In this document: one piece after another, positions 20,625 to 29,447 of the stretch
Layout: every line of letters begins with the position of its first letter
Position numbering within the stretch: the first letter of the stretch is position 1
Source: Polyangium sp. 15x6
GTDB taxonomy: Bacteria; Myxococcota_A; Polyangia; Polyangiales; Polyangiaceae
Assembly: GCF_029960785.1 (NCBI RefSeq)
Contig: NZ_JASBQE010000034.1
Coordinates: forward strand, 1 to 64,000
Length of the DNA stretch: 64,000 nucleotides
Direction of reading: 5' to 3'
Notes under the pieces: model-generated
Database searches by the model: none
What the model was told of the DNA's origin: nothing
Seen by the model: only the letters and a program-made list of their open reading frames with translations
Position numbers and translations under genes: made by a program

Positions 20625-21373
20625 TGTTCTCCTCCAGCGGAATCGTCGGCCAACCACACGACGGTGGTGGTGTGGTTCGACGTGGCAGCCTCTGCCGGCA
20701 CGTAAAAGATCGTGCCGATTTTGGTGCCAAAGTCGACGGCCGCGACGGCCACGCCCGGCTCGGCATCGCCGTCCTGCGCGTCCGATTCGGCCGCGCGAGG
20801 CGCCTCCGCAGGCGTCGGGGCCGGAGCCGCGGGCAGCTCCTCGGGCGTCGTGACCGCGGCCACCGGCGCGCCTTGCGAATGCGGCGTACCCACGTCCATC
20901 CGCCCCCAGATCATGAGGCCCGCCGCCGCCGCGACCGCGATGGCCGCGAGCGCGAAGATCCCACGCGAGTTGTCGTTCGAGGGCGCCGACTTCGCCGCTG
21001 CCTTGCCGAGGCCCGGCTGGAGCAGCGGTTTCACTTCGGCTTCCTTGCGCTCGACAGGCGCCTCCAGCGGCGCAGGCGCGGCGTCCCTCGCGTCACGCGT
21101 CGCGCTCTTGTCGGCCGCGATCCGCGCCATGATCCCATCGGTCAGGTCGATCTCGGCGGCGCCGCTCTCGGCGTTCTCCCCGACGATCGACGATGCGAGC
21201 GACAACGCGGCGACTTTGCTCCGCAGCACGCTGTCGCGCGAGAGAGCCAGACGAACCTCGTGCAGACGCTCGCCTTCGAGCTCGCCGTCCACGTACATCA
21301 TCAGCTCGAGGTCCGTCGGCGGCCGCTTCGTGCGCGTCTCGCGCGCTTCTCCGTTCATCGTCTTCGTGGTCAC
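20621..21373 (-). CDS. Anti-sigma factor, transmembrane
   Basis: A 250-residue single-pass membrane protein. The cytoplasmic N domain (about 1-70) has LELMMYVDGELEGERLHEVRLAL, typical of anti-sigma domains that clamp ECF sigma factors, but without the His-Cys-Cys zinc site. A helix (about 137-157) crosses the membrane, and a Pro/Ala-rich periplasmic arm ends in a conserved-looking FGTKIGTIFYVP module. GTG 21373 follows GGAGGAGG and overlaps the sigma factor stop (GTGA). Position and topology support control of the sigma factor encoded just upstream. Confidence 0.85.
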   Translation of the reverse strand: MTTKTMNGEARETRTKRPPTDLELMMYVDGELEGERLHEVRLALSRDSVLRSKVAALSLASSIVGENAESGAAEIDLTDGIMARIAADKSATRDARDAAPAPLEAPVERKEAEVKPLLQPGLGKAAAKSAPSNDNSRGIFALAAIAVAAAAGLMIWGRMDVGTPHSQGAPVAAVTTPEELPAAPAPTPAEAPRAAESDAQDGDAEPGVAVAAVDFGTKIGTIFYVPAEAATSNHTTTVVWLADDSAGGEQ

Positions 21374-22206
21374 GGCGCCTCCTCCGGCTCGGCTGCGATC
21401 TCGTCCGTATTGCCGCTCCGCGAACGCCCTTCCTCCGCGTAGCAATCCGCGAGCGCGCGCTGGAGCTTCTGCCGGGCATGGAACAGCCGGCTCATGATCG
21501 TCCCCTTCGAGACGCCCATGGCCACGGCCATTTCTTCGTACGACATGCCTTCGACCTCACGCATCAGAATCACGCCTCGGTGGTAGGGGGGCAGGGCATC
21601 GAGGGCGGCCTGGATGCGGCCCGCGATCTCCCGGCGGCGCATGACGTCGATCGGGTCGGCGCCATCGATGCGAGAGACCAGCGGAAACTCCGTCGGCTCA
21701 TCCGAAGCGGCTTGCCCGTCGACGAGCTCGGCATCCCGACGCCCAGGCTTGCGCATGAGGTCGATCGCCAAGTTCGTGACGATCCGGTAGAGCCAGGTGA
21801 AAAACGACGATCCACCCTGGAAGGAGTTGAGGTTGCGGTAGACCCGCAAGAAAGCATCCTGCACCAGCTCGCGTGCGTCGTTCTCGTCCCGGACGAGCCC
21901 CATCGCGATCGCGAAGGCGCGGCGCTGGTGGCGCTCCACGAGCCGCCTGAACGCCGCCTGGTCCCCCTTCTGTGCCCGAAGGATGAGCTCACGATCTTCC
22001 TCTGCCTCCCGCCTTCGGGCCTCTTTGTTGGACGCCTCCTGCGAACGCCTATTCACGCGGCCGAGACGGCCGATCGCGGCTTCGGGGACGGGGGGGGCGT
22101 CAGGGAGATCGTCCGGCACCCCCAGGGCACCTTCAATCTGGTCGTCCGTCGGGTCGGCCGGCTCGGGCCGGAGGGACTCGTCCGGGGGCGTGGGAATGGG
22201 GGGCAC
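21370..22206 (-). CDS. ECF-type RNA polymerase sigma factor
   Basis: A 278-residue sigma-70 family protein of the RpoE type. After an acidic, Pro-rich N extension of about 75 residues, region 2 (about 75-145) includes DAFLRVYRNLNSF and FFTWLYRIVTNLAID, and region 4 (about 190-250) includes YHRGVILMREVEGMSYEEMAVAMGVSKGTIMSRLFHARQKL split by the helix-turn-helix. It should direct transcription in response to envelope stress once released by the anti-sigma factor. The start is GTG 22206; the extension makes the exact start uncertain. Confidence 0.93.
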   Translation of the reverse strand: MPPIPTPPDESLRPEPADPTDDQIEGALGVPDDLPDAPPVPEAAIGRLGRVNRRSQEASNKEARRREAEEDRELILRAQKGDQAAFRRLVERHQRRAFAIAMGLVRDENDARELVQDAFLRVYRNLNSFQGGSSFFTWLYRIVTNLAIDLMRKPGRRDAELVDGQAASDEPTEFPLVSRIDGADPIDVMRRREIAGRIQAALDALPPYHRGVILMREVEGMSYEEMAVAMGVSKGTIMSRLFHARQKLQRALADCYAEEGRSRSGNTDEIAAEPEEAP

Positions 22207-22248
22207 GGCGAGGTGGTACTCTAGGCGATCGGCCTTCCGGCCGGAAGG

Positions 22249-23442
22249 TCAAGGCTCCTCACGGTCGTCGATCGGCTCGAGCTCGGCGAGCGTCACGCGG
22301 ACGTCGAAGACCCGCTCGAGGCGCGCAATCCGCAAGGACACCGTCTTGTTGACGCCCGCGATGCTCGCGAGCCACCGGAGCTCGTTCGGATCGGCGACGG
22401 GCTTGCCGTCGAACGCGACGATGACGTCGTCAGGCGAGAGCCCCGCACGATCGGCCGGCCCGCCCGCGATCACCTTCTGCACCCACGCGCCTTTGCGATC
22501 CGGCCGGCGCAGGCGCCCGGCCTCGATCGGGTTCAGCGCGTCGACGAAGACCCCGAGCGCGCTGCGCCGAATCTTGCCGTCCCGCAGCAACATGGGCAGG
22601 AGCTGCTTGACCATGTTGATCGGGATCGCGAAGCCGATGTTGTTCGCGTTCGCGCGGACGGCCGCGTTGATGCCCACGACTTCGCCGCGCATGTTGAGCA
22701 GCGGGCCGCCGGAGTTGCCCGGGTTGATGCTGGCGTCCGTCTGCAGGAAGTTGAAATAACCGCTGGGATCGAGGCCCTTCACGTCGTCGCGCGTGCGGCC
22801 CTTCGCCGAGAGGATGCCCGCCGAGACGGTGTGCGAGAGGCCGAACGGGTTGCCGATCGCGACGACCCAGTCGCCCACGTCGATCACGTCCGAGTCGCCG
22901 AGCGAGAGCGAGGGCAGACCTCGCTCGTCGACGCGCAAGACGGCGATGTCCGTGTGCTTGTCCCGGCCGACGACCGTCGCCCGCATTTCACGGCCATCGA
23001 CGAAGCCGACGACGATGTCCGTCGCGTCCTCGATGACGTGGTTGTTCGTCAGCATGAACCCCTCGGGATCGTAGACGAACGCGGTGCCGAGGCCCTCGGA
23101 CACGGCGCGCCTTCGACCCGACGAGGTCTCTTTCTCGACGCGCGCCTTCACCGTCGCCACGGCCGGATCCGCCTTCTTCGCGAGAGGCGCGAAGGAGATC
23201 GGCGTGCCCTCGGTCGTCACGATCGCCGGCCCGGAAGGCGCGGTCTGCGCGAGCGCCGGAGGCGGAGCGGTGGGCGCTGCGCCGCTCGGGAGAGGAAGCG
23301 CGCCGGGCGGGAGCGACGAGGTGGGCTCGCCCGCTTGGGACGAGCCGCCCGGCGATCCGCCGCCCTTGCCGCACGCCGACGCAGCCACGAGGAGCCACGA
23401 GATCAAGACGATGAGCGAGAGCGGCGGACGACGTGAGCTCAC
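22249..23442 (-). CDS. HtrA/Deg-type serine protease, lipoprotein
   Basis: A 397-residue envelope protease. A lipoprotein signal ends in VAASAC (Cys near 24), then a Gly/Ser/Pro linker. The trypsin-like domain has the triad: His in TNNHVIED, Asp in DIAVLRVD, Ser in NPGNSGGPL. One PDZ domain (about 295-385) follows with GAWVQKVIAGGPADRAGL. Members degrade or refold damaged periplasmic proteins. GTG 23442 overlaps the stop of the DUF1844 gene (GTGA), so it is translated together with two small proteins upstream. Confidence 0.95.
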   Translation of the reverse strand: MSSRRPPLSLIVLISWLLVAASACGKGGGSPGGSSQAGEPTSSLPPGALPLPSGAAPTAPPPALAQTAPSGPAIVTTEGTPISFAPLAKKADPAVATVKARVEKETSSGRRRAVSEGLGTAFVYDPEGFMLTNNHVIEDATDIVVGFVDGREMRATVVGRDKHTDIAVLRVDERGLPSLSLGDSDVIDVGDWVVAIGNPFGLSHTVSAGILSAKGRTRDDVKGLDPSGYFNFLQTDASINPGNSGGPLLNMRGEVVGINAAVRANANNIGFAIPINMVKQLLPMLLRDGKIRRSALGVFVDALNPIEAGRLRRPDRKGAWVQKVIAGGPADRAGLSPDDVIVAFDGKPVADPNELRWLASIAGVNKTVSLRIARLERVFDVRVTLAELEPIDDREEP

Positions 23443-23726
23443 GTCTCTTTGGATACCTCCGCGATGCGCTCGCGCAACTCGTCGAGGGCCTGCGTGAGGA
23501 GCCGCTCCTCGTCGCCCGTGAGGTTTCCCCTCGTTTTCTCCTCGAGAAGCGTGAGGAGCTCGATGTCCTGCTGCGCGAGGTCGAGGCTCCGCTCCGAATG
23601 CCCATCCGGGCCGGGCATATCGCCGAGGTGGACGTGCGCCGAGCCGATGATGGACATCACAAAAATCGAGAAGTCGAGCTTCGGGAGCTGCCCCGCCGGC
23701 GCGTCGCGATCGCCCTGGCTGCTCAC
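23439..23726 (-). CDS. DUF1844 family protein
   Basis: A 95-residue protein matching the small DUF1844 family: LDFSIFVMSIIGSAHVHLGD, then LDLAQQDIELLTLLEEKTRGNLT and a final leucine-rich helix. The family is common in Deltaproteobacteria-related lineages and has no assigned function. GTG 23726 and the stop at 23439 overlap its neighbours on both sides by GTGA, placing it in a tight operon with the HtrA-like protease. Confidence 0.88.
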   Translation of the reverse strand: MSSQGDRDAPAGQLPKLDFSIFVMSIIGSAHVHLGDMPGPDGHSERSLDLAQQDIELLTLLEEKTRGNLTGDEERLLTQALDELRERIAEVSKET

Positions 23727-24031
23727 GCCTCGCCTGCCTCGTCGGCTACGTCGTCGACGTCATCCTCGAGCTCCGCCGCGCTGCTCGTGGCCGGGGCGGG
23801 GGCAGGAGCCGCCGCGACGGGTTGCGGGGCGGGCGCCGGCGCCGAGGTCGCGGAGACGAGCGCGGGCTGCGGGATGCCGAGCGCCTCAGCCTGCGTCTCG
23901 AGCTCGGGGAGCCCGGCGAGGTAATTGTCGACGTCTGCCGGCGTGATCACGCCATTGTCGAGGAGGCGCGCGCGCACCCGGAGATCATAGGCAAGCGCGG
24001 AAAAGTAACCCTGATCGGAAGCAGCTTTCAT
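23723..24031 (-). CDS. Small hypothetical protein, Pro/Ala-rich tail
   Basis: 102 residues, not recognised. The N half is a compact helical segment (SALAYDLRVRARLLDNGVIT, then PADVDNYLAGLPELE); the C half is an Ala/Pro linker and an acidic end (EDDVDDVADEAGEA). The ATG follows GGGAGAC. It is the first gene of the overlapping trio with DUF1844 and the protease, so it may help target or regulate them; this is context only. Confidence 0.7.
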   Translation of the reverse strand: MKAASDQGYFSALAYDLRVRARLLDNGVITPADVDNYLAGLPELETQAEALGIPQPALVSATSAPAPAPQPVAAAPAPAPATSSAAELEDDVDDVADEAGEA

Positions 24032-24084
24032 CGGTCGTTGTGTCTCCCTTGGTCGGACTTGCTCCCCCCCGGGTGCAAAAGTCT

Positions 24085-24684
24085 TCAGCGCTTGCGCGAG
24101 AGCTGGACGAGATGTCCGCCACCCTCGGCCGCATGTCCATGATCGTGGTCGTGATCATGGTCGTGATCGTGATCGCAGCAGCCGCCGCCGTCGCCGTGCG
24201 CGCGCTCTTCGAGCTCGGCCTGCGCCTCCGCGATCTCCTCGTCGCTCGCCGCGCGCACGTCGTGCACGACGACCTCGAAGCGGACCTTCTGGCCCGCGAG
24301 CGGGTGGTTCGTATCCACGACGAACGCGTCCGGAAGCACCTCGACCACGCGCATCGCGATCGACTCGCCGTCAGGGGCCTGCGCGATGAACTCGTCGCCG
24401 GGCGTCACGTGCTCGCTGTCGGGAAAGTCGGCCTTGTCGACCTCGAAGACGCCTTCGTCGTCGTGCTCGCCGAACGCGTCCGCGGGCTCGACGAAGATCT
24501 CGCGGCGCTCGCCGGCCCGCATGCCCTCGACCGCTCGCTCGAGGCCCGGGAGGATCTGCGCGTAGCCGTGGACATACTCGAGCGGCTCGCTTTCGGTCGC
24601 GCGATCGACCGTGTCTCCATCCTCGTCGAAGAGGACGTACGAGAGAGAGACGCGCGTATCGGGGCCAATGGCGGGCTGGGGCAT
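24085..24684 (-). CDS. slyD: SlyD-type FKBP peptidyl-prolyl isomerase with His-rich tail
   Basis: A 199-residue folding helper. The FKBP core (about 10-70 and 130-160) is interrupted by an IF chaperone domain, as in SlyD: VSLSYVLFDEDGDTVD, YVHGYAQILPGLERAVEGM, NHPLAGQKVRFEVVVHDV. The tail has CCD followed by alternating His-Asp repeats and a final GGGH, the nickel/zinc-binding feature of SlyD. It acts in the cytoplasm in protein folding and metal storage or delivery. No hydrogenase genes are near. Full length for the family. Confidence 0.93.
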   Translation of the reverse strand: MPQPAIGPDTRVSLSYVLFDEDGDTVDRATESEPLEYVHGYAQILPGLERAVEGMRAGERREIFVEPADAFGEHDDEGVFEVDKADFPDSEHVTPGDEFIAQAPDGESIAMRVVEVLPDAFVVDTNHPLAGQKVRFEVVVHDVRAASDEEIAEAQAELEERAHGDGGGCCDHDHDHDHDHDHGHAAEGGGHLVQLSRKR

Positions 24685-24788
24685 GGGCCCGTGGATGTGC
24701 CACGTAGGTGTCGCCCCATCAAGCCCCGCGTAAGATCCTTCGCTGCGGCCGCGCCCGGAGGCTCCTCCGTGCTATCACGGCTTACGTC

Positions 24789-26099
24789 ATGGCCAATCCG
24801 GGAGTGCACCTCGATGCGGGCGGACAGGCCCGGAACAACGCGGTTGAGCGGCCCGACCTGAACAAGGCGCTGTCGCGCGTCGAAGGCCGCGGAAAATGGC
24901 TCCGCTGGCTCGTCATCCTGCTCGTCCTCGGCGGCATCGTCGCAGGCGGGATGTTCTACCTGCAGAAGACCAAGCCGCCGCCGCCCGCGCGCTACGTGAG
25001 CGCGGCCCTCACGCAAGGCGACGTCTTCGAGACGATCCAGTCGACCGGGCAGGTCAAGCCGGTCACCGAGGTGCAGATCGGCGCGCAGGTCTCCGGTCGC
25101 ATCACGAAGGTCCACGTCGACTTCAACAGCCACGTGAAGGCCGGCGATCTGCTCGCGGAGATCGATACGCAGCTCCTCGGCGCGGAGATCGACGCGAACG
25201 CGGCGCAGGTCGCGGCCGCGAACGCGAGCGTCAAGCGAGCCGAGGCGAACCTCGAGACGGCGAAGGTGCGGCTCGAGCGGGCGCGCAAGGTGTTCAAGGA
25301 AGGCGTGGGATCGCAGGCGGATCTGGATGCCGCACAAGGCAGCTACGACATCGCGCTCGCCGATGTCGCGGCCTCGAAGGCGCAGGTCGCGCAGCTCGCT
25401 GCCACGCTGCGGCGCTCGAACACGAACCTCGCGTTCACCAAGATCTACTCGCCCATCGAGGGCGTCGTGATCAACCGCGCGATCGATCCCGGCCAGACCG
25501 TGGCCGCGAGCTTCCAGACGCCGACGCTCTTCGTGATCGCCCAGGATCTCCGCAAGATGCGCGTGCTCGCGGACATCGACGAAGCGGACGTGGGGCGCCT
25601 GAAGGAGGGGATGTCCGCGGACATCCGCGTCGATGCGTTCCCCGGCGAGTCGTTCAAGGGGCTCGTGAGCCAGGTGCGCTACAGCCCCGTGAACCAGGCA
25701 GGCGTCGTGACGTACGCGGCGGTGATCGAGGTCGAGAACCCCGACATCAAGCTGCGTCCCGGGATGACGGCGACGGCGACGATCCACTCGGCCGAGGCGA
25801 AGGGCATCAAGCGCCTGCCGAACGCGGCGCTGCGCTTCAAGCCCTCGCCGCCGATGACGAAGGAAGGCAAGCCCATCCCGCAGGATCCGCTGCCGCCGCT
25901 GCTTGCCGGCAAGGGGCGCATCTACGTGCTCACGAACGAGACCCTGGGCGCCGAGCAGATCGAGATGCGCGAGGTCGACATCGGCATCACGGACGGCGTC
26001 TACACGGTTCTCCGTACGGACATCGGCAACCTGAAGGTCGTGACCGAAGAGACCGACGCAGGGGCCGCAGGCGGGCGCGGCGGCCGCAAGCCGTTCTAG
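24789..26099 (+). CDS. macA: MacA-type periplasmic adaptor (HlyD/RND family)
   Basis: A 436-residue membrane-fusion protein. One N-terminal membrane helix (about 38-58), a lipoyl half (about 85-115, QIGAQVSGRITKVHVDFN), a long alpha-hairpin coiled coil (about 125-205), the second lipoyl half (FTKIYSPIEGVVINR), then the beta-barrel and membrane-proximal domains. It joins the MacB-like permeases to an outer-membrane channel. The first of four consecutive exporter genes. ATG 24789 begins the recognisable protein; no strong ribosome binding site is seen close by. Confidence 0.93.
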   Translation: MANPGVHLDAGGQARNNAVERPDLNKALSRVEGRGKWLRWLVILLVLGGIVAGGMFYLQKTKPPPPARYVSAALTQGDVFETIQSTGQVKPVTEVQIGAQVSGRITKVHVDFNSHVKAGDLLAEIDTQLLGAEIDANAAQVAAANASVKRAEANLETAKVRLERARKVFKEGVGSQADLDAAQGSYDIALADVAASKAQVAQLAATLRRSNTNLAFTKIYSPIEGVVINRAIDPGQTVAASFQTPTLFVIAQDLRKMRVLADIDEADVGRLKEGMSADIRVDAFPGESFKGLVSQVRYSPVNQAGVVTYAAVIEVENPDIKLRPGMTATATIHSAEAKGIKRLPNAALRFKPSPPMTKEGKPIPQDPLPPLLAGKGRIYVLTNETLGAEQIEMREVDIGITDGVYTVLRTDIGNLKVVTEETDAGAAGGRGGRKPF

Positions 26100-26111
26100 G
26101 CGGGGGACGTG

Positions 26112-26876
26112 ATGAAGGACGCCCCGCCGATCATCGAGTTCGTCGAGATTCACAAGGACTACGTCACGGAGGCCGTCGTCGTGCGCGCGCTCCGCGGCGT
26201 GAACCTGACGATCCGGCAGGGCGAGTTCGTCGCGATCATCGGGCAGAGCGGCTCGGGCAAGAGCACGATGATGAACATCATCGGCTGCCTCGATCGGCCG
26301 ACGCGCGGCAAGTACATCCTCGACGGGATCGACGTGGGCTCGCGGAGCAACGACGCGCGCGCCATCGTGCGAAACCACCTCATCGGGTTCGTGTTCCAGG
26401 GCTTCAACCTGCTGCCCCGCACGACCGCGCTGGAGAACGTCGAGCTGCCCCTCGTGTATCGAGGCGTCGGCGCCGCGGAGCGAAGGAAGCGCGCGCTCGC
26501 CTCGCTCAACGCCGTCGGTCTCGGCGCGCGCCTGCACCACACGCCGAACCAGCTCTCCGGCGGTCAGCAGCAGCGCGTCGCGATCGCGCGCGCCCTCGTG
26601 ACACAGCCGCCGCTCCTGCTCGCCGACGAGCCCACGGGCAACCTCGATACCCGCACGAGCTACGAGGTGCTCGATCTCTTGCAGCGGCTCAACCGAGAGC
26701 AGGGCATCACGATCGTGCTGGTCACGCACGAGCGCGACATCGCCGACTGCGCGAGCCGCGTGGTCGAGATGCGTGACGGCTCGGTGCGGCGCGACATCGT
26801 GAACGAGAGGCCGACGGACGCGGCGCGCGCGCTCGCGGAGCTGCCGGTCCAGGACGAGCACGGAGCCGCTTCGTGA
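26112..26876 (+). CDS. macB: MacB/LolD-type ABC transporter ATPase
   Basis: A 254-residue ATPase that powers the adjacent permeases. Walker [11 protein letters not shown]-loop FVFQGFNLL, signature [15 protein letters not shown], Walker [14 protein letters not shown]-loop LVTHERD. In E. coli MacB this domain is fused to the permease; here it is a separate protein, as in many bacteria. ATG 26112 is preferred over GTG 26109 for its spacing from GGGGG. The stop overlaps the next start (GTGA). Confidence 0.93.
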   Translation: MKDAPPIIEFVEIHKDYVTEAVVVRALRGVNLTIRQGEFVAIIGQSGSGKSTMMNIIGCLDRPTRGKYILDGIDVGSRSNDARAIVRNHLIGFVFQGFNLLPRTTALENVELPLVYRGVGAAERRKRALASLNAVGLGARLHHTPNQLSGGQQQRVAIARALVTQPPLLLADEPTGNLDTRTSYEVLDLLQRLNREQGITIVLVTHERDIADCASRVVEMRDGSVRRDIVNERPTDAARALAELPVQDEHGAAS

Positions 26877-28089
26877 CGGCGATCCTCGCCGCGATCCGGC
26901 TCGCGCTGCGCGCCATCGTGCGCTCCAAGCTGCGCTCGACCCTGACGGTGCTCGGCATCCTCATCGGCGTCGCGGCCGTGGTGATCGTGGTCGCGCTCGG
27001 CACGGGCGTGCAGGCGCAGGTCCTCGGACAGATCTCGAACCTCGGCGCGAACGTCATCTTCATCTTCCCGCAGTCGACGCAGACCTCGGGCGTACGAAGC
27101 ACCGACGTCAATCGCCTCACGGAGGCCGATGGCCGCGCGCTCCTCGCGGAGGCGACGAGCATCGCGAACGTCGCGCCGTTCAGCTCCACGGGCGCGCAGG
27201 TGATCGCAGGCGATCGCAACGCCGTGACGCAGGTGATGGGCGTGTCGCGCAGCTACTTCCCGGTACGCGGCTTCTCCGTGGGCAAGGGCCAGATGTTCAC
27301 GGAGTCGGAGGAGCTTCTCAAAGCGAAGGTCGTCATCATCGGCGAGACCGTCCGCGAAAAACTCTTCGGCGCCGGAGATCCGATCGGTCAGTACGTGCGC
27401 ATCGGCCGCTACCCGTACCGCGTCGTCGGTCTGCTCACGTCGAAGGGGCAATCGCCCTTCGGCGAGGATCAGGACGATCGCGTGCTCATGCCGATCGGCA
27501 GCTTCCGTGCGCGCGTGGTGCCGAGCCCGCCGGGGCGCGTGCAGCAGCTCATCGCCTCCGCGACGGACGAGCGCACCGTCGATCGCGCCGTCGCGCAGAT
27601 CAACGCGATCTTGCGGCAGCGGCACGGGATCGAGCCCGACGCGGATCCGGATTTCGGGATCCGCACGCAGGCCGAGTTCCGCAAATCATCCGAGGAGATC
27701 GTCGGCACGTTGACCGTGCTCCTCTCCTCGATCGCCGCCGTCTCGCTGCTCGTCGGCGGGATCGGCGTGATGAACATCATGCTCGTCAGCGTGACGGAGC
27801 GGACGCGCGAGATTGGCATCCGCATGGCGATCGGCGCTTCGGCGGCGGACATCATGACGCAGTTCCTCGTCGAGGCGATCGTGCTCAGCGTGATCGGCGG
27901 CGTGTTCGGGCTCGGCATCGGCGCGGGCGTGATCAAGGCGCTCGGCGGCGCGCTCGGGTGGTCCCTCGCGCTCCCGATGCCGGCGGTGATCGCGGCGATG
28001 GCGACGAGCACGGTGATCGGGGTCGTGTTCGGGTTCTTCCCTGCGAGGAGGGCGGCGCTGATGGATCCCATCGTCGCGCTGCGCCAAGA

Positions 28090-28093
<4 letters not shown>
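26873..28093 (+). CDS. MacB-type ABC permease, first copy (FtsX domain)
   Basis: A 406-residue permease with the MacB topology: one helix near the N terminus (LTVLGILIGVAAVVIVVAL), a large periplasmic MacB_PCD domain (about 50-250), and three C-terminal helices of the FtsX domain, starting SLLVGGIGVMNIMLVSVTERTREIGIRMAIG. GTG 26873 overlaps the ATPase stop and its own stop overlaps the next permease start (both GTGA). It is a clear paralogue of the next gene, so the two may pair as a heterodimer. Confidence 0.93.
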
Positions 28094-29319
<1,226 letters not shown>

Positions 29320-29340
29320 AATGATTTGACCACAAAAGGC

Positions 29341-29375
29341 CACGCGCCCCGGGCCTCTCGGCCGCGGGGCGCGTG
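29341..29375. terminator. Bidirectional hairpin terminator
   Basis: CACGCGCCCCG pairs with CGGGGCGCGTG (11 bp, perfect), with an inner GGCC/GGCC stem and TCTC loop. It sits between the convergent exporter operon (ends 29319) and the S1-domain gene (ends 29448). On the minus strand it is followed by CCTTTTG, a weak U tract; on the plus strand by ATCGTTTG. It probably ends both transcripts. Confidence 0.75.
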
Positions 29376-29447
29376 ATCGTTTGGCCAGTCGGGCCGGGGG
29401 TTTGGGGGCGCAGCTCTGCTTGTCAGAGCGGAGCCCCCAAGCGTCGA

